DNA from: Saprospira grandis
GTDB lineage: Bacteria > Bacteroidota > Bacteroidia > Chitinophagales > Saprospiraceae
NCBI RefSeq assembly: GCF_027594745.1
Contig: NZ_CP110854.1
Span: 310,001 to 374,000, forward strand
DNA: 64,000 nucleotides
Reading direction: 5' to 3'
In this document: piece by piece, positions 7,614 to 16,197 of the stretch
Layout of the letters: every line of letters starts with the position of its first letter
Numbering within the stretch: the stretch's first letter is position 1
Made by a program: the position numbers and the translations under genes
The notes under the pieces: model-generated
Databases searched by the model: none
Told to the model about the DNA's origin: nothing
The model's input: the letters and a program-made list of their open reading frames with translations, nothing else

Positions 7614-9029
7614 ATGCTCTCTCCCCCACTCTCTTCTTCTCGGCCTTGGGCCAAGATAGCTGCTTATAGCCTAGCTATCTCACTGATGGTCCTTGTTTTT
7701 AGTTGTCAGAAATGGCTGATGGCCTCTCCTATTATGTTTGACATTTGGTCTTATTATGCCTATTTGCCCGCCACTTTTATAGAGGGCGATTTGAGCTTGA
7801 GTTTTTTGGATGAGCATCCGGAATACATTGACTTATACTATCAGCCTGTTTATACGGAAGATGGGGATCGGATCATTAAGATGAGCATGGGCCTAGCGGT
7901 TATTTACTCGCCTTATTTTTTCTTGGGGCATCTTTGGGCGCATTTGCATACGGGCATGGCGGCCAATGGATTTTCTCAGCCCTATCAGATTACGTTGATG
8001 TTGGCGGGGCCAATTCATTTGCTCATTGGGCTATTGAGTTTGCGAAAATTCTTGTTGGCCTATGTGTGTGAAAAAGTGGTAGCTTGGACCTTTATATTTA
8101 TTGTTTTGGGCAGTAATTTGGCCTATTATGCCTCTAATGATGGACCGATGCCGCATGTTCACAACTTCATGCTCTTTAGTTTATTTTTAAGGGGGACACA
8201 ACTTTGGTTTAGGGAGCAGAGCTGGAAACATACGATTTGGCTGGGGCTGTTGTCTGGCCTCATCGTTTTGGTTCGGCCCAATAACGTCTTGATTGGCCTG
8301 AGTTTTATCTTTTTTGGGGTATATCATTGGCAGAGCTTGAAGGCGCAGCTGCAGTTATTTTGGAACAATGCCCCCAAGCTGGGGAGTCTGTTAGCCTTGG
8401 CCTTTTTGGTCCTATTGCCGCAGCTCTTCTACTGGAAATACGTTTCTGGCGACTGGATTTGCTACTCCTACAAAAACGGCCAATATACAGAGGGTTTCTT
8501 CTTTGATCGGCCTAAAATCTACTTAGGTTTATTTTCCTATACCAAAGGTTGGTTGCTCTACAGCCCCTTGATGATAGTAGCTATTTTGGGCTTATTTCGC
8601 TTGCCCAAAGGCCTGCGCTGGGCCTTTCCGATCTATCTACTGCTCAACAGCTACATCATTTTATCTTGGTGGTGTTGGTGGTATGGGGGCAGCTTTGGGC
8701 ATCGGGCCTTTATTGATGTTTATCCCTTTTTGAGTTTGGGCTTTGCGCTTTTCTTTCAGGCCTTTTTTAATTGGTCGAGGCTATTGCGTTGGGGAGTGGG
8801 TAGTGTACTGGGGGTATTTTTAGCCTTCAGTATGTTTCAGACTTGGCAATACATTGAGGGCATTATACATTGGGACAGCATGTCGAAAAAGACCTATTGG
8901 GATCATTTTTTACGGACCGAAAAGACGGCAGATTATGAGGAATGGCTCATTATTCCCGACTATGAGGCGGCCTTAAAGGGAGAAGTTTCTTATTGGAACG
9001 ACTACCGAAAAAAGGAAGAAAAAGAGTAG
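7614..9029 (+). CDS. Polytopic membrane protein, glycosyltransferase-C-like
   Basis: 471 residues with about ten hydrophobic segments (for example 19-35, 100-120, 150-175, 225-245, 265-280, 325-345, 355-370 and 395-410). Charged loop DIWSYYAYLPATFIEGDLSL near residues 42-61 and repeated aromatic residues resemble the Bacteroidota membrane proteins often grouped with dolichyl-phosphate-sugar mannosyltransferases (GT-C fold). That class has an Asp-containing first periplasmic loop. I see no motif that proves transferase activity. Lipid-linked sugar transfer in the inner membrane is the best guess. Confidence 0.6.
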   Translation: MLSPPLSSSRPWAKIAAYSLAISLMVLVFSCQKWLMASPIMFDIWSYYAYLPATFIEGDLSLSFLDEHPEYIDLYYQPVYTEDGDRIIKMSMGLAVIYSPYFFLGHLWAHLHTGMAANGFSQPYQITLMLAGPIHLLIGLLSLRKFLLAYVCEKVVAWTFIFIVLGSNLAYYASNDGPMPHVHNFMLFSLFLRGTQLWFREQSWKHTIWLGLLSGLIVLVRPNNVLIGLSFIFFGVYHWQSLKAQLQLFWNNAPKLGSLLALAFLVLLPQLFYWKYVSGDWICYSYKNGQYTEGFFFDRPKIYLGLFSYTKGWLLYSPLMIVAILGLFRLPKGLRWAFPIYLLLNSYIILSWWCWWYGGSFGHRAFIDVYPFLSLGFALFFQAFFNWSRLLRWGVGSVLGVFLAFSMFQTWQYIEGIIHWDSMSKKTYWDHFLRTEKTADYEEWLIIPDYEAALKGEVSYWNDYRKKEEKE

Positions 9030-9040
9030 AAAAGGTTTTT

Positions 9041-9048
9041 TATCTTTG
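9041..9048 (+). promoter_or_regulatory. Bacteroidota -7 promoter element
   Basis: TATCTTTG fits the TAnnTTTG -7 consensus of Bacteroidota sigma-70 promoters and lies 26 bp before the ATG of the leucine-rich repeat gene. No convincing -33 TTTG is seen 19-21 bp upstream. Confidence 0.5.
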
Positions 9049-9074
9049 TGGATAAACCATACAAATTCACTAAG

Positions 9075-10529
9075 ATGAAACTAAGCTTTTCGCTCTGCCT
9101 TTGGCTATTGAGCAACTCTATTTTATTGGCCCAGCTCAATATGAGCCCGGGGCCATCGGGTCAAGCCAAGGCCGTCAAAGAACAGTATTTGGACCTAGAA
9201 GACGGTCGTCGGCTTTTGCAAGCCGAGCGTTTAGCTGATTTAGATATTAGCTACCAAGCCCTTGTACTAGAAGAGGAGGCGCTCAGTGAATTGCCGGCTA
9301 CAATTGGCCAATATAGCGAGCTGCGTTACCTTTCGCTTTGGGGGCAAGAAACCCTAGAAGAGCTGCCCGAAGAAATTGGCCAGCTACAAAATTTAGAAGT
9401 CTTAATCCTAAATAGTACGGGGATCAAGCGCTTGCCCGCCAGCATTGGGCAGCTCCAAAACCTCCGAATATTGGACCTAGGCAATTGCCAACTGCAGGAG
9501 CTGCCCGAAGGGCTGGGCCAACTCCAAAATCTAGAAGCGCTTAACCTGTCGGCTAATCAACTAGAAGAGCTCCCCCCTAGCATTGGCCAATTGCAGGCCC
9601 TAAAAATGGCCGACCTAAGCAGCAACCGCCTGCAAGAGCTGCCCAATGAATTTTCCCAACTGACCCAACTAGAAGAACTGGCCCTAGAAAATAACCTGCT
9701 CTCTTTTCTGCCCTCTAACTTTGGCGGATTAGTTGCCCTAAAAACATTAGTGCTCGCCGAAAACCAACTGGACCAACTGCCGGCCTCTCTTGGCCAACTA
9801 AAACAACTAGAACTATTAGAACTCCAAGATAATGACCTTGGCCAACTTCCCGCCCAAATTGGCCAACTCCAAAGCCTAGTAGAACTAGACCTATCGGATA
9901 ACTTTCTGCAGCAACTACCCCCAGAAATTGGCCAACTTCAAGCCTTGAAAAGCCTATTTATTACGGAAAACGAACTGCAGCAACTGCCCGCAGAGTTTGC
10001 CCAGCTCAAAAACTTGCAAGAACTACAATTGCAAGAAAATAAGTTGACAGCCCTGCCCCGAAATTTTGGTAAATTGAGTCAGCTAGAAGAGCTGCAGCTC
10101 TCCGAAAATAAGTTGGAGGCCCTGCCCAAATCCATCAAAAGACTCAAAAAACTCTCTAGCCTAAACCTGAGCAATAATGAAATTTACCTCTTTCCCAAAA
10201 ATGCTTCTGGCATCAAAAATTTAATCGCCCTAGACCTAGAAGGGAATTACATAGAAGAACTTCCAGAGGAAATTCAAGAGCTCCAAAACCTAGAGTTTTT
10301 GATCCTTTATGATAACGAACTCCGCAATTTGCCCCCCTATTTACAAGATTTAAGCGCCCTGCGCCGTTTAGATATTAGCGATAATGAATTTGAGGCTTTT
10401 CCAGAAGTCCTCTACCAAATGCGCCAACTCAAAGACCTCATCCTAAATGTAGATCAGTTTGAGCCCACTAAAATACAAACCCTAAAAAACCGCCTACTCA
10501 ACTGTAATATAGGCGCCTATGAAGGCTAG
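9075..10529 (+). CDS. Secreted leucine-rich repeat protein
   Basis: 484 residues from an ATG that starts a signal peptide (MKLSFSLCLWLLSNSILLAQ). An in-frame GTG at 9048 coincides with the promoter element and was rejected. The mature protein is built from about 17 leucine-rich repeats of 23 residues with the consensus LPxxIGQLQNLxxLxLxxNx, the plant/bacterial Ras-group type, which form a solenoid for protein binding. The repeats are highly regular, with Gln and Leu unusually abundant. No catalytic domain, lipobox or sorting tail is visible, so it is probably periplasmic or released. The partner is unknown. Confidence 0.88.
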   Translation: MKLSFSLCLWLLSNSILLAQLNMSPGPSGQAKAVKEQYLDLEDGRRLLQAERLADLDISYQALVLEEEALSELPATIGQYSELRYLSLWGQETLEELPEEIGQLQNLEVLILNSTGIKRLPASIGQLQNLRILDLGNCQLQELPEGLGQLQNLEALNLSANQLEELPPSIGQLQALKMADLSSNRLQELPNEFSQLTQLEELALENNLLSFLPSNFGGLVALKTLVLAENQLDQLPASLGQLKQLELLELQDNDLGQLPAQIGQLQSLVELDLSDNFLQQLPPEIGQLQALKSLFITENELQQLPAEFAQLKNLQELQLQENKLTALPRNFGKLSQLEELQLSENKLEALPKSIKRLKKLSSLNLSNNEIYLFPKNASGIKNLIALDLEGNYIEELPEEIQELQNLEFLILYDNELRNLPPYLQDLSALRRLDISDNEFEAFPEVLYQMRQLKDLILNVDQFEPTKIQTLKNRLLNCNIGAYEG

Positions 10530-10662
10530 CCAATCGTTTTTTACCCTCACTTCTTTAAAAACAATAGCGATCGATTCAAATTTTACCTTTTCTTGCATAT
10601 TTTTTGCGCCTTTGCGCCAAGCCCTAATTTAACCCTTGCGCAAGCCTGACTAAACAACTATT

Positions 10663-11475
10663 ATGAAACGATTTGCATTGCTTTTTATCTTTGCCGCGCT
10701 CTCTCTGAGCTCCCTATCGGCCCAAAGAAACTGGGAACTGGGCGCAGGAGCGGGCCTAGCCTCCTATTTTGGCGACCTCAACCCCTTTTTTACGGTCAAA
10801 CACCCCGGCCCAGCCATTAACCTGCTCGCTCGCAAAAATTTTGATGGCCGCATTTGCCTGCGCCTCAATGCGGGCTTTGCCCATGTTTGGGCCGATGATG
10901 CCCAATCGGCTAGTGATTATGCCCAAGCCCGCAACCTCCGATTTCAATCTAATGTCCTCGAAGGCTCGGCAATTATCGAGTTTAATTTCCAAGATTTTCA
11001 TGGCGATAGCCGAGACGATGCCGATATCTCCCCCTACCTTTTTGCTGGGGCCGGCATGATGTATTTCAACCCCCAAACCCGCTACAATGATGTGCTCTAC
11101 GACCTACAACCACTGGGCACCGAGGGCCAAGCTCCCGGCCAAGAATATAGCCTCTTTAGCCCGGTCGTGATTCTGGGCATCGGCCTCAAATTCCATGTCG
11201 ATTATCACTGGAGCTGGAATGTAGAGTTGGGCCATAGGGCTACTTTTACCGACTATCTCGATGATGTCAGCGGCAGCTACGCCAATGTGCAAACCGTTGG
11301 CGATTATAATGGGACCATCGCCGCCGCCCTCTCCGATCGCTCGATCGAAATTTCAGATGTTCGCCTAGGTGGCAATGGCCGACAAAGAGGCGACAGCAGC
11401 ACCAAAGATAGCTATATGATGCTTACGGTGGGCTTTTCTTACCGCTTTATGCCCCTGCATTGTCCTGCTTATTAA
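10663..11475 (+). CDS. Outer-membrane beta-barrel protein, DUF6089-like
   Basis: 270 residues with a signal peptide (MKRFALLFIFAALSLSSLSAQ). The mature N-terminus (NWELGAGAGLASYFGDL) and the aromatic-terminated alternating strands ending in VGFSYRF match small outer-membrane barrels of the PorT/DUF6089 type found throughout Bacteroidota. The body contains SPYLFAGAGMMYFNPQ and a long Asp-rich extracellular loop. No enzyme motifs. A terminator 160 bp downstream is shared with the convergent gene, and a structured repeat lies between. Confidence 0.72.
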   Translation: MKRFALLFIFAALSLSSLSAQRNWELGAGAGLASYFGDLNPFFTVKHPGPAINLLARKNFDGRICLRLNAGFAHVWADDAQSASDYAQARNLRFQSNVLEGSAIIEFNFQDFHGDSRDDADISPYLFAGAGMMYFNPQTRYNDVLYDLQPLGTEGQAPGQEYSLFSPVVILGIGLKFHVDYHWSWNVELGHRATFTDYLDDVSGSYANVQTVGDYNGTIAAALSDRSIEISDVRLGGNGRQRGDSSTKDSYMMLTVGFSYRFMPLHCPAY

Positions 11476-11483
11476 GAGGTTTT

Positions 11484-11601
11484 GGGGCTTGCCCGCCCTG
11501 CGGGCGGGCCGGGCTGTGCCGCAGCTCGCAGGTCTGCTCGGCCCTTCAGCCCTTCGGGCTTCGGTCTGGCCCTGCGGGCCACTGCTTTCCATCCCTAAGC
11601 C
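11484..11601 (+). repeat. Structured intergenic repeat, core copy 3 (GGCTT/AAGCC ends)
   Basis: Runs from GGGGCTT to CCCTAAGCC. Internal stems are GCCCGCCCTGCGGGCGGGC, AGCCCTTCGGGCT and GGCCCTGCGGGCC. It shares CGCAGCTCGC, GCTCGGCCC and GGTCTGG with all other copies. Confidence 0.85.
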
Positions 11602-11635
11602 AATCGAAAAGGCAGCGATGCTGCCAAAAGAAAAA

Positions 11636-11670
11636 GGAGCAAACAGAAAATTCTGTTTGCTCCTTTTTTG
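11636..11670. terminator. Bidirectional rho-independent terminator
   Basis: Stem GGAGCAAACAGAA pairs perfectly with TTCTGTTTGCTCC around a two-base centre. An A-run lies on the left and a T-run on the right, serving the convergent genes at 10663 (+) and 11682 (-). Confidence 0.9.
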
Positions 11671-11681
11671 CGCCTTCCCGA

Positions 11682-12026
11682 CTAGCCAAAATGGTCCAAC
11701 TCATCTAGTTTTCCCTCATAGTTGGCCTCGCCAAAGCCCAGTAAAGGGAGAAAGACGAAAGGCAAAAAAATCATCCCCATGGCAAAGCCTGTTCCCTTGC
11801 CAAAACGCTTGGCAATTTCTATGGGCACCACAAAAATGGGAATAATCGGCAGGATAATCCACCAAAGGGGCTTTTCGGCAATTTCTAAAGCCACAATAAT
11901 ATTATAGATCGGCACAATAGCCGCCCAGCCGGGTTTGCCCGCCTTCTCAAAAATTTTCCAGCTGCCTGCAATGATGCCAAAAACGACCAAGAGGTAGACA
12001 ATCAGGAGTACAATTATACTTGCCAT
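11682..12026 (-). CDS. Small membrane protein, DUF5684-like
   Basis: 114 residues from MASIIVLLIVYLL, preceded by an A/G-rich RBS-like run; a start 11 codons upstream (12059) is also possible. Three to four hydrophobic segments are seen. The motif GKPGWAAIVPIYNIIVALEI followed by PLWWIILPIIPI is characteristic of the DUF5684 family, which also appears fused to signal peptidase I in Bacteroidota. Function unknown; location is the inner membrane. It is a single-gene unit convergent with the DUF6089 gene. Confidence 0.7.
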   Translation of the reverse strand: MASIIVLLIVYLLVVFGIIAGSWKIFEKAGKPGWAAIVPIYNIIVALEIAEKPLWWIILPIIPIFVVPIEIAKRFGKGTGFAMGMIFLPFVFLPLLGFGEANYEGKLDELDHFG

Positions 12027-12072
12027 AATAATTAAGTTCTTCTTTTTAATCCGTTGCAAAGCATAAATTAGG

Positions 12073-12080
12073 TATTTTTG
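12073..12080 (+). promoter_or_regulatory. Bacteroidota -7 promoter element (rpiB)
   Basis: TATTTTTG matches TAnnTTTG, 46 bp before the rpiB start. A TTG at 12054-12056 sits 16 bp upstream, slightly closer than the usual -33 spacing. Confidence 0.45.
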
Positions 12081-12126
12081 CTAGTAAATTGCCGCTTATT
12101 CTATTAAAACTAAAAAAATATATCCC

Positions 12127-12576
12127 ATGCTAAGCAGTACTATTGCCCTGGCAGGCGATCATGCCGGATTTGATTATAAAGAAGCCCTCAAGGCGGTTCT
12201 GATTGAAAAAGGCTATAGCGTAAAAGATTTTGGTCCAAATGCTAGTGATTCTGTAGATTACCCCGACTATATTCACCCTATGGCCCAAGCCATGGAAGAA
12301 GGCGACTTTAAGCTGGGTATTATTGTCTGCGGCAGCGGAAATGGGGTGGCCATTACCGCCAATAAATATCCGCATATTCGGGCGGCCCTTTGCTGGTTGC
12401 CAGAGCTAGCTAGTCTGGCCCGCCAACACAATGATGCCAATGTTTTGGCCCTGCCCGCTCGCTTTATTGAGCTAGAGGCAGCCAAAAATATTCTGGATAG
12501 CTTTTTATCTGCCGACTTTGAGGGAGGGCGCCACGCCCGCCGAGTTGCTAAAATTGCCGATGGCCTTAATTTTTAA
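12127..12576 (+). CDS. rpiB: Ribose-5-phosphate isomerase B
   Basis: 149 residues, the normal length for RpiB/LacAB family enzymes, which interconvert ribose-5-phosphate and ribulose-5-phosphate in the pentose phosphate pathway. D11-H12 (AGDHAG) binds phosphate/sugar, C68 in IVCGSGNG is the catalytic base expected for type B, and the segment RAALCWLPELASLARQHNDA contains the conserved active-site His and Asn. It is a monocistronic unit with its own promoter element and a strong downstream terminator. Confidence 0.93.
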   Translation: MLSSTIALAGDHAGFDYKEALKAVLIEKGYSVKDFGPNASDSVDYPDYIHPMAQAMEEGDFKLGIIVCGSGNGVAITANKYPHIRAALCWLPELASLARQHNDANVLALPARFIELEAAKNILDSFLSADFEGGRHARRVAKIADGLNF

Positions 12577-12595
12577 GCCGAGAGAAAGAAAAAAA

Positions 12596-12622
12596 AAGAG
12601 AGCTTTGGCTCTCTTTTTTTTT
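12596..12622 (+). terminator. Rho-independent terminator after rpiB
   Basis: AAGAGAGC, loop TTTG, GCTCTCTT, then a run of T. It ends directly at the start of the next structured repeat. Confidence 0.85.
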
Positions 12623-12744
12623 GGCTGAGGGGCTGTAGCAGGGCCGCCGAAGGCGGCAGACCAAAGCGGCTTTGCCGCTGCAGGGCCGAGCAGACCTGCG
12701 AGCTGCGAAATGGCCCGACCCGAGCGCAGCGAGTGGGCAGCCCC
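12623..12744 (-). repeat. Structured intergenic repeat, core copy 4 (GGCTG/CAGCC ends)
   Basis: Minus-oriented. The ends are GGCTG (12623) and CAGCCCC (12744). Variable stems here are GCCGCCGAAGGCGGC and AGCGGCTTTGCCGCT, replacing the GGCC-type stems of other copies with full pairing kept. Confidence 0.85.
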
Positions 12745-12838
12745 AAAAAAACAATCTTAAAATCGTTCTGCACTGCGCCAAAATGGCCATAATTGCATCT
12801 TATAAGGTATAGATTCAATTCACTTAACAGCTATCCTT

Positions 12839-15037
12839 ATGAAATTATTGATGTCTTTTTGTCTGCTGCTCCTCAGTCTCCCTATTTGGGCCAGCGGCTT
12901 TCTGATTGTGATGCCCGACGGTAGTGGCAATGGCCGACAAGTTCTGTTTCCACTAGAAAACCGCAGCACGCAGGTTGAAGTAGAAGTTAGCGATTTTATG
13001 GCCTCTACTTCCATTAAACAAACCTTTTATAACCCAACAAACAGCCGCTTAGAAGCTTATTTTTTGTTTCCTGTGCCCAAGGAGGTCGTGATTCAGCGAT
13101 TTGCCATGACGGTGAACGGAAAAATGCAGGAGGCCGAGCTGCTAGATGCCAAAAAGGCCAAACAAATTTATGAACAAATTGTGCGGCAGGCCAAAGATCC
13201 CGCCCTGCTCGAATACTACAACCAAGAACTGTTTAAGGTCCGAATTTTCCCGATTGAGCCCCGCTCCGAGCAAAAAATTGAGCTGACTTACCATCAGGCA
13301 CTCAAAAAAGATGATGGAGGTTTGAGCTATAGACTGCCCATGAATAGCGCTAAATTTTCGGCCAAACCCATCCAAAACATCAGCCTGCGATTAAAACTCA
13401 AAAACCAGCAAGCGATCAAAAATGTCTATAGTCCTAGCCATGAAATTGAACTCATCCGCAAAGGCGAAAAGGCGGCTAGCGTAGGTTTTGAGCAAAAAAA
13501 TGTACGGCCCGATCGAGATTTTGAGCTCTATTGGCGAGCCGAAGATAAGGCCATTAGCAGCTCTTTGTTGCAATACCAAAAGGGCAAAGAAGATGGCTAT
13601 TTCTTCCTCAATTTGAGCCCAGGCTGGACCGACCCCAAAGCCGTGATGGCCAAGGATGTCGTCTTTGTTTTTGACAAATCGGGCTCTATGTCGGGCAAAA
13701 AAATGGAGCAAGCCCAAAAAGCCCTAAAATTCTGCGTGGATAATCTAGGACCAGAAGATCGCTTTGAGCTAATCCCTTATTCTACCGAGGCCCAAAGCCT
13801 TTTTGGGCAGCTCAAAAGCAATAGCAAAACCAACCGAGAAGAGGCCAAAGAATATATTGACGAGCTGCGGGCCATTGGCGGCACCAATATCGAAGAAGCC
13901 CTGCAAATGGCCCTCGACCGCAAAGAAAAAAAGGCCAAACGTCCATTTTTCGTCATCTTCATGACCGATGGCAAACCCACTATTGGCGAAATTGAGCCGC
14001 AGGCCCTTTTAGATAAATTGGCGGGCTACCAAAAAGACCAGGTCCGCATTTTCACCTTTGGCATTGGTAGCGATATCAATACTAAATTATTGGACCAAAT
14101 GACCGAGATGTCTAAAGGCTATCGCGATTATGCCCTAGAAGATGAAGATTTAGAACTCAAACTCTCTAACTTCTACCTCAAGGCCGCCTCTCCCGTCCTC
14201 AGCAATATCGAATTGGTCTTTGATAAAAATGTAAAAGTAGAACAACTCTATCCCCGCAAAACCGAGGACCTCTTCCGTGGCGAAAGCCTCAATATTATGG
14301 GCCGCTACAAAGGCGAGGGACCCGCTAAGCTCCAACTTAAGGCCCTAGTTAATGGCAAGGAAAAAACCTTTGAGTTTCAACTGGATTTCAAGAAAAAGCA
14401 GGAGGAACACAGCTTTATTCCCGACCTTTGGGCTCTTAGAGCCGTGGGCTATCTTTTGGACCAAATCCGCTTTAATGGCGAACAAGAAGAGCTCAAACAA
14501 GAGGTCATCCGCCTAGCCAAAAAGCACGGCATTATTACCCCCTACACCAGTTATTTGATTGTGGAGGACCAGCCAATTGCGAGAAACCCAGGCATTCGTC
14601 CTATTCCTAGACGAGCCCCTCATGTTTTTCAGGAAGAACTAGACGATGAGCTGCAAAGAGATGCTGCCCAAGGACTCAAAGAGAGCTCTGGAACGGCTTC
14701 TGTTCGGGCTTCTCGACGGTTCAAAAAGATGAATCAGGCCCAAAACATGGCCGAAATGGAGCAAGAACGAGCCGAACTAAACAATAAAGACTTGGCTCAA
14801 GATAATGCCTCGGCTATTGTCAACCGCTCTGGCCGTGCCCTCTACCGACAAGGCAATAATTGGGTGGATGCCAATTATCTACTGCTAGATGAAGCGCCCA
14901 AAAACCTACGTCGGGTGGCCTTTAATTCTAAGGAATACTTTAAGCTACTCGAAGAAGATGGCCTGCAAGACATTCTGGCCCTCGGCAATAACATTACCTT
15001 CGAATGGAAGGAGGAATGGATCGAAATTTATGAATAA
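12839..15037 (+). CDS. Secreted VIT and von Willebrand factor A domain protein
   Basis: 732 residues with a signal peptide (MKLLMSFCLLLLSLPIWASG). A VIT (vault/inter-alpha-trypsin) domain covers roughly residues 30-165. A vWA domain covers about 270-450 with the MIDAS motif DKSGSMSG near residue 279, the conserved GGTNIEEAL loop and FMTDGKPT, so it should bind a divalent cation and a protein ligand. The remaining 280 residues hold the usual helical LARAVGYLLDQIR-like segment and a Gln/Ala/Glu-rich region. Such proteins are found in many Gram-negatives in the periplasm or at the surface; the ligand is unknown. It is followed by a strong terminator. Confidence 0.88.
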   Translation: MKLLMSFCLLLLSLPIWASGFLIVMPDGSGNGRQVLFPLENRSTQVEVEVSDFMASTSIKQTFYNPTNSRLEAYFLFPVPKEVVIQRFAMTVNGKMQEAELLDAKKAKQIYEQIVRQAKDPALLEYYNQELFKVRIFPIEPRSEQKIELTYHQALKKDDGGLSYRLPMNSAKFSAKPIQNISLRLKLKNQQAIKNVYSPSHEIELIRKGEKAASVGFEQKNVRPDRDFELYWRAEDKAISSSLLQYQKGKEDGYFFLNLSPGWTDPKAVMAKDVVFVFDKSGSMSGKKMEQAQKALKFCVDNLGPEDRFELIPYSTEAQSLFGQLKSNSKTNREEAKEYIDELRAIGGTNIEEALQMALDRKEKKAKRPFFVIFMTDGKPTIGEIEPQALLDKLAGYQKDQVRIFTFGIGSDINTKLLDQMTEMSKGYRDYALEDEDLELKLSNFYLKAASPVLSNIELVFDKNVKVEQLYPRKTEDLFRGESLNIMGRYKGEGPAKLQLKALVNGKEKTFEFQLDFKKKQEEHSFIPDLWALRAVGYLLDQIRFNGEQEELKQEVIRLAKKHGIITPYTSYLIVEDQPIARNPGIRPIPRRAPHVFQEELDDELQRDAAQGLKESSGTASVRASRRFKKMNQAQNMAEMEQERAELNNKDLAQDNASAIVNRSGRALYRQGNNWVDANYLLLDEAPKNLRRVAFNSKEYFKLLEEDGLQDILALGNNITFEWKEEWIEIYE

Positions 15038-15040
15038 AGC

Positions 15041-15075
15041 AAAAAGGCCAGCTCTGAGAAGAGCTGGCCTTTTTT
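15041..15075 (+). terminator. Rho-independent terminator
   Basis: GGCCAGCTC, loop TGAGAA, GAGCTGGCC, flanked by A5 and T6, so it can work for both the vWA gene (+) and the convergent fabD (-). Confidence 0.92.
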
Positions 15076-15094
15076 ATCGGTCCAAAATGCGCAA

Positions 15095-15976
15095 TTACTT
15101 GAGCATTTCCATGCCTACGCTACGGTCAATTTTGCGAAGCATACCCAACAAGATGCGGCCACGGCCACCTACTTCGGTAAACTCCTGCATACCGTCTGCA
15201 ATCATTTTCTCTACCGATTGCTGCCAGCGCACCGCCCCCGTCAATTGCTGAATCAAATTCTGCTTGATGACTTCTGGGTCTTGGCTCGGACTAGCTGTCA
15301 CATTTTGGTAAATGGGACAGAAGGGCGCATTAAACTGTGTTTGCTCAATAGCCGCTTGCAAACGATCTTGGGCCATTTTCATCAAAGGAGAGTGGAAAGC
15401 CCCACCTACCTTGAGGGGAATCACCTTGGCTCCAGCTTCCTTCAATGCTTCAGAGGCTTTGGCCACCCCTTCTACAGAACCCGAAATCACCAATTGGCTG
15501 GGGTTATTGTAGTTGGCTGGCACCACCACTTCTTCCACTTCTGCGCAGATCTTCTCCACCAATTCGATGTCACGGCTCATAATGGCCGCCATGGTTCCCT
15601 CTACCGCTTCACAAGCCGCTTGCATAGCCAAAGCCCGCTCAGAAACCAACTTAAGGGCCTCTTCAAAAGAGAGCGCGCCACAGGCAACAAGGGCCGTAAA
15701 CTCGCCCAAAGAGTGGCCCGCCACCGCTTGGGGACGATCCGCCTCTTCTACCTTGGTCAAATAGGTAATGATGGCATGCAAAAACACCGCTGGCTGCGTA
15801 ATTCTGGTCTGTAGCAAATCTTCTTCGCTACCCTTGCGCATGACTTCCGTAATATCAAATCCAAGAATCTCATTGGCTTGAGCAAAAAGGGCTTGGGCCT
15901 GCTCAGAACTTTGGTAAAGCTCCTCGCCCATGCCTGCAAATTGGGCGCCTTGGCCCGGAAAAATAAAGGCTTTCAT
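15095..15976 (-). CDS. fabD: Malonyl-CoA:ACP transacylase
   Basis: 293 residues. Transfers malonyl groups from CoA to acyl carrier protein for fatty-acid elongation in the cytoplasm. Active-site residues are visible: Q10 in FPGQGAQ, S89 in GHSLGE, R114 in SERALAMQ and H195 in GGAFHSPLM, all at family spacing. The start at 15976 begins MKAFIFPGQG as in homologues. A structured repeat sits upstream of it, and the gene is convergent with the vWA gene. Other fab genes are absent here, so it stands alone. Confidence 0.95.
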   Translation of the reverse strand: MKAFIFPGQGAQFAGMGEELYQSSEQAQALFAQANEILGFDITEVMRKGSEEDLLQTRITQPAVFLHAIITYLTKVEEADRPQAVAGHSLGEFTALVACGALSFEEALKLVSERALAMQAACEAVEGTMAAIMSRDIELVEKICAEVEEVVVPANYNNPSQLVISGSVEGVAKASEALKEAGAKVIPLKVGGAFHSPLMKMAQDRLQAAIEQTQFNAPFCPIYQNVTASPSQDPEVIKQNLIQQLTGAVRWQQSVEKMIADGMQEFTEVGGRGRILLGMLRKIDRSVGMEMLK

Positions 15977-16007
15977 ATAAAGGTTGAGTTATTTCTAATT
16001 TTATTTT

Positions 16008-16185
16008 GGGGCTGCCCCGCCCTGCGGGCGGGTCGGGCTGTTTATTCCCGTTGGTCATCGAACTGGCGCCCCTATAGGGGCTGGTTGTCGCAGCTCGCTG
16101 CTCGCTCGGTCCTGCGGCGGCTGGGTCTGGCCTAACGGCCACTGCTGTCCATCCCTCAGCCGAATTGGCCCCTGCGGGGCCAATT
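16008..16185 (+). repeat. Structured intergenic repeat, core copy 5, with embedded module
   Basis: Ends are GGCTG (16010) and CAGCC (16157-16161). Between GGGTCGGGCTG and TCGCAGCTCGC this copy carries an inserted companion-module unit (CCCGTTGGTCATCGAACTGG, stem GCCCCTATAGGGGC, GGTTGTCG). A further perfect hairpin, AATTGGCCCC/GGGGCCAATT, follows at 16163-16185. Confidence 0.82.
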
Positions 16186-16197
16186 TTGGACCAGCGG

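Noticed and set aside
9048..9074. GTG start for the leucine-rich repeat protein
   Set aside because: The GTG overlaps the TATCTTTG promoter element, and the signal peptide begins at the ATG at 9075.
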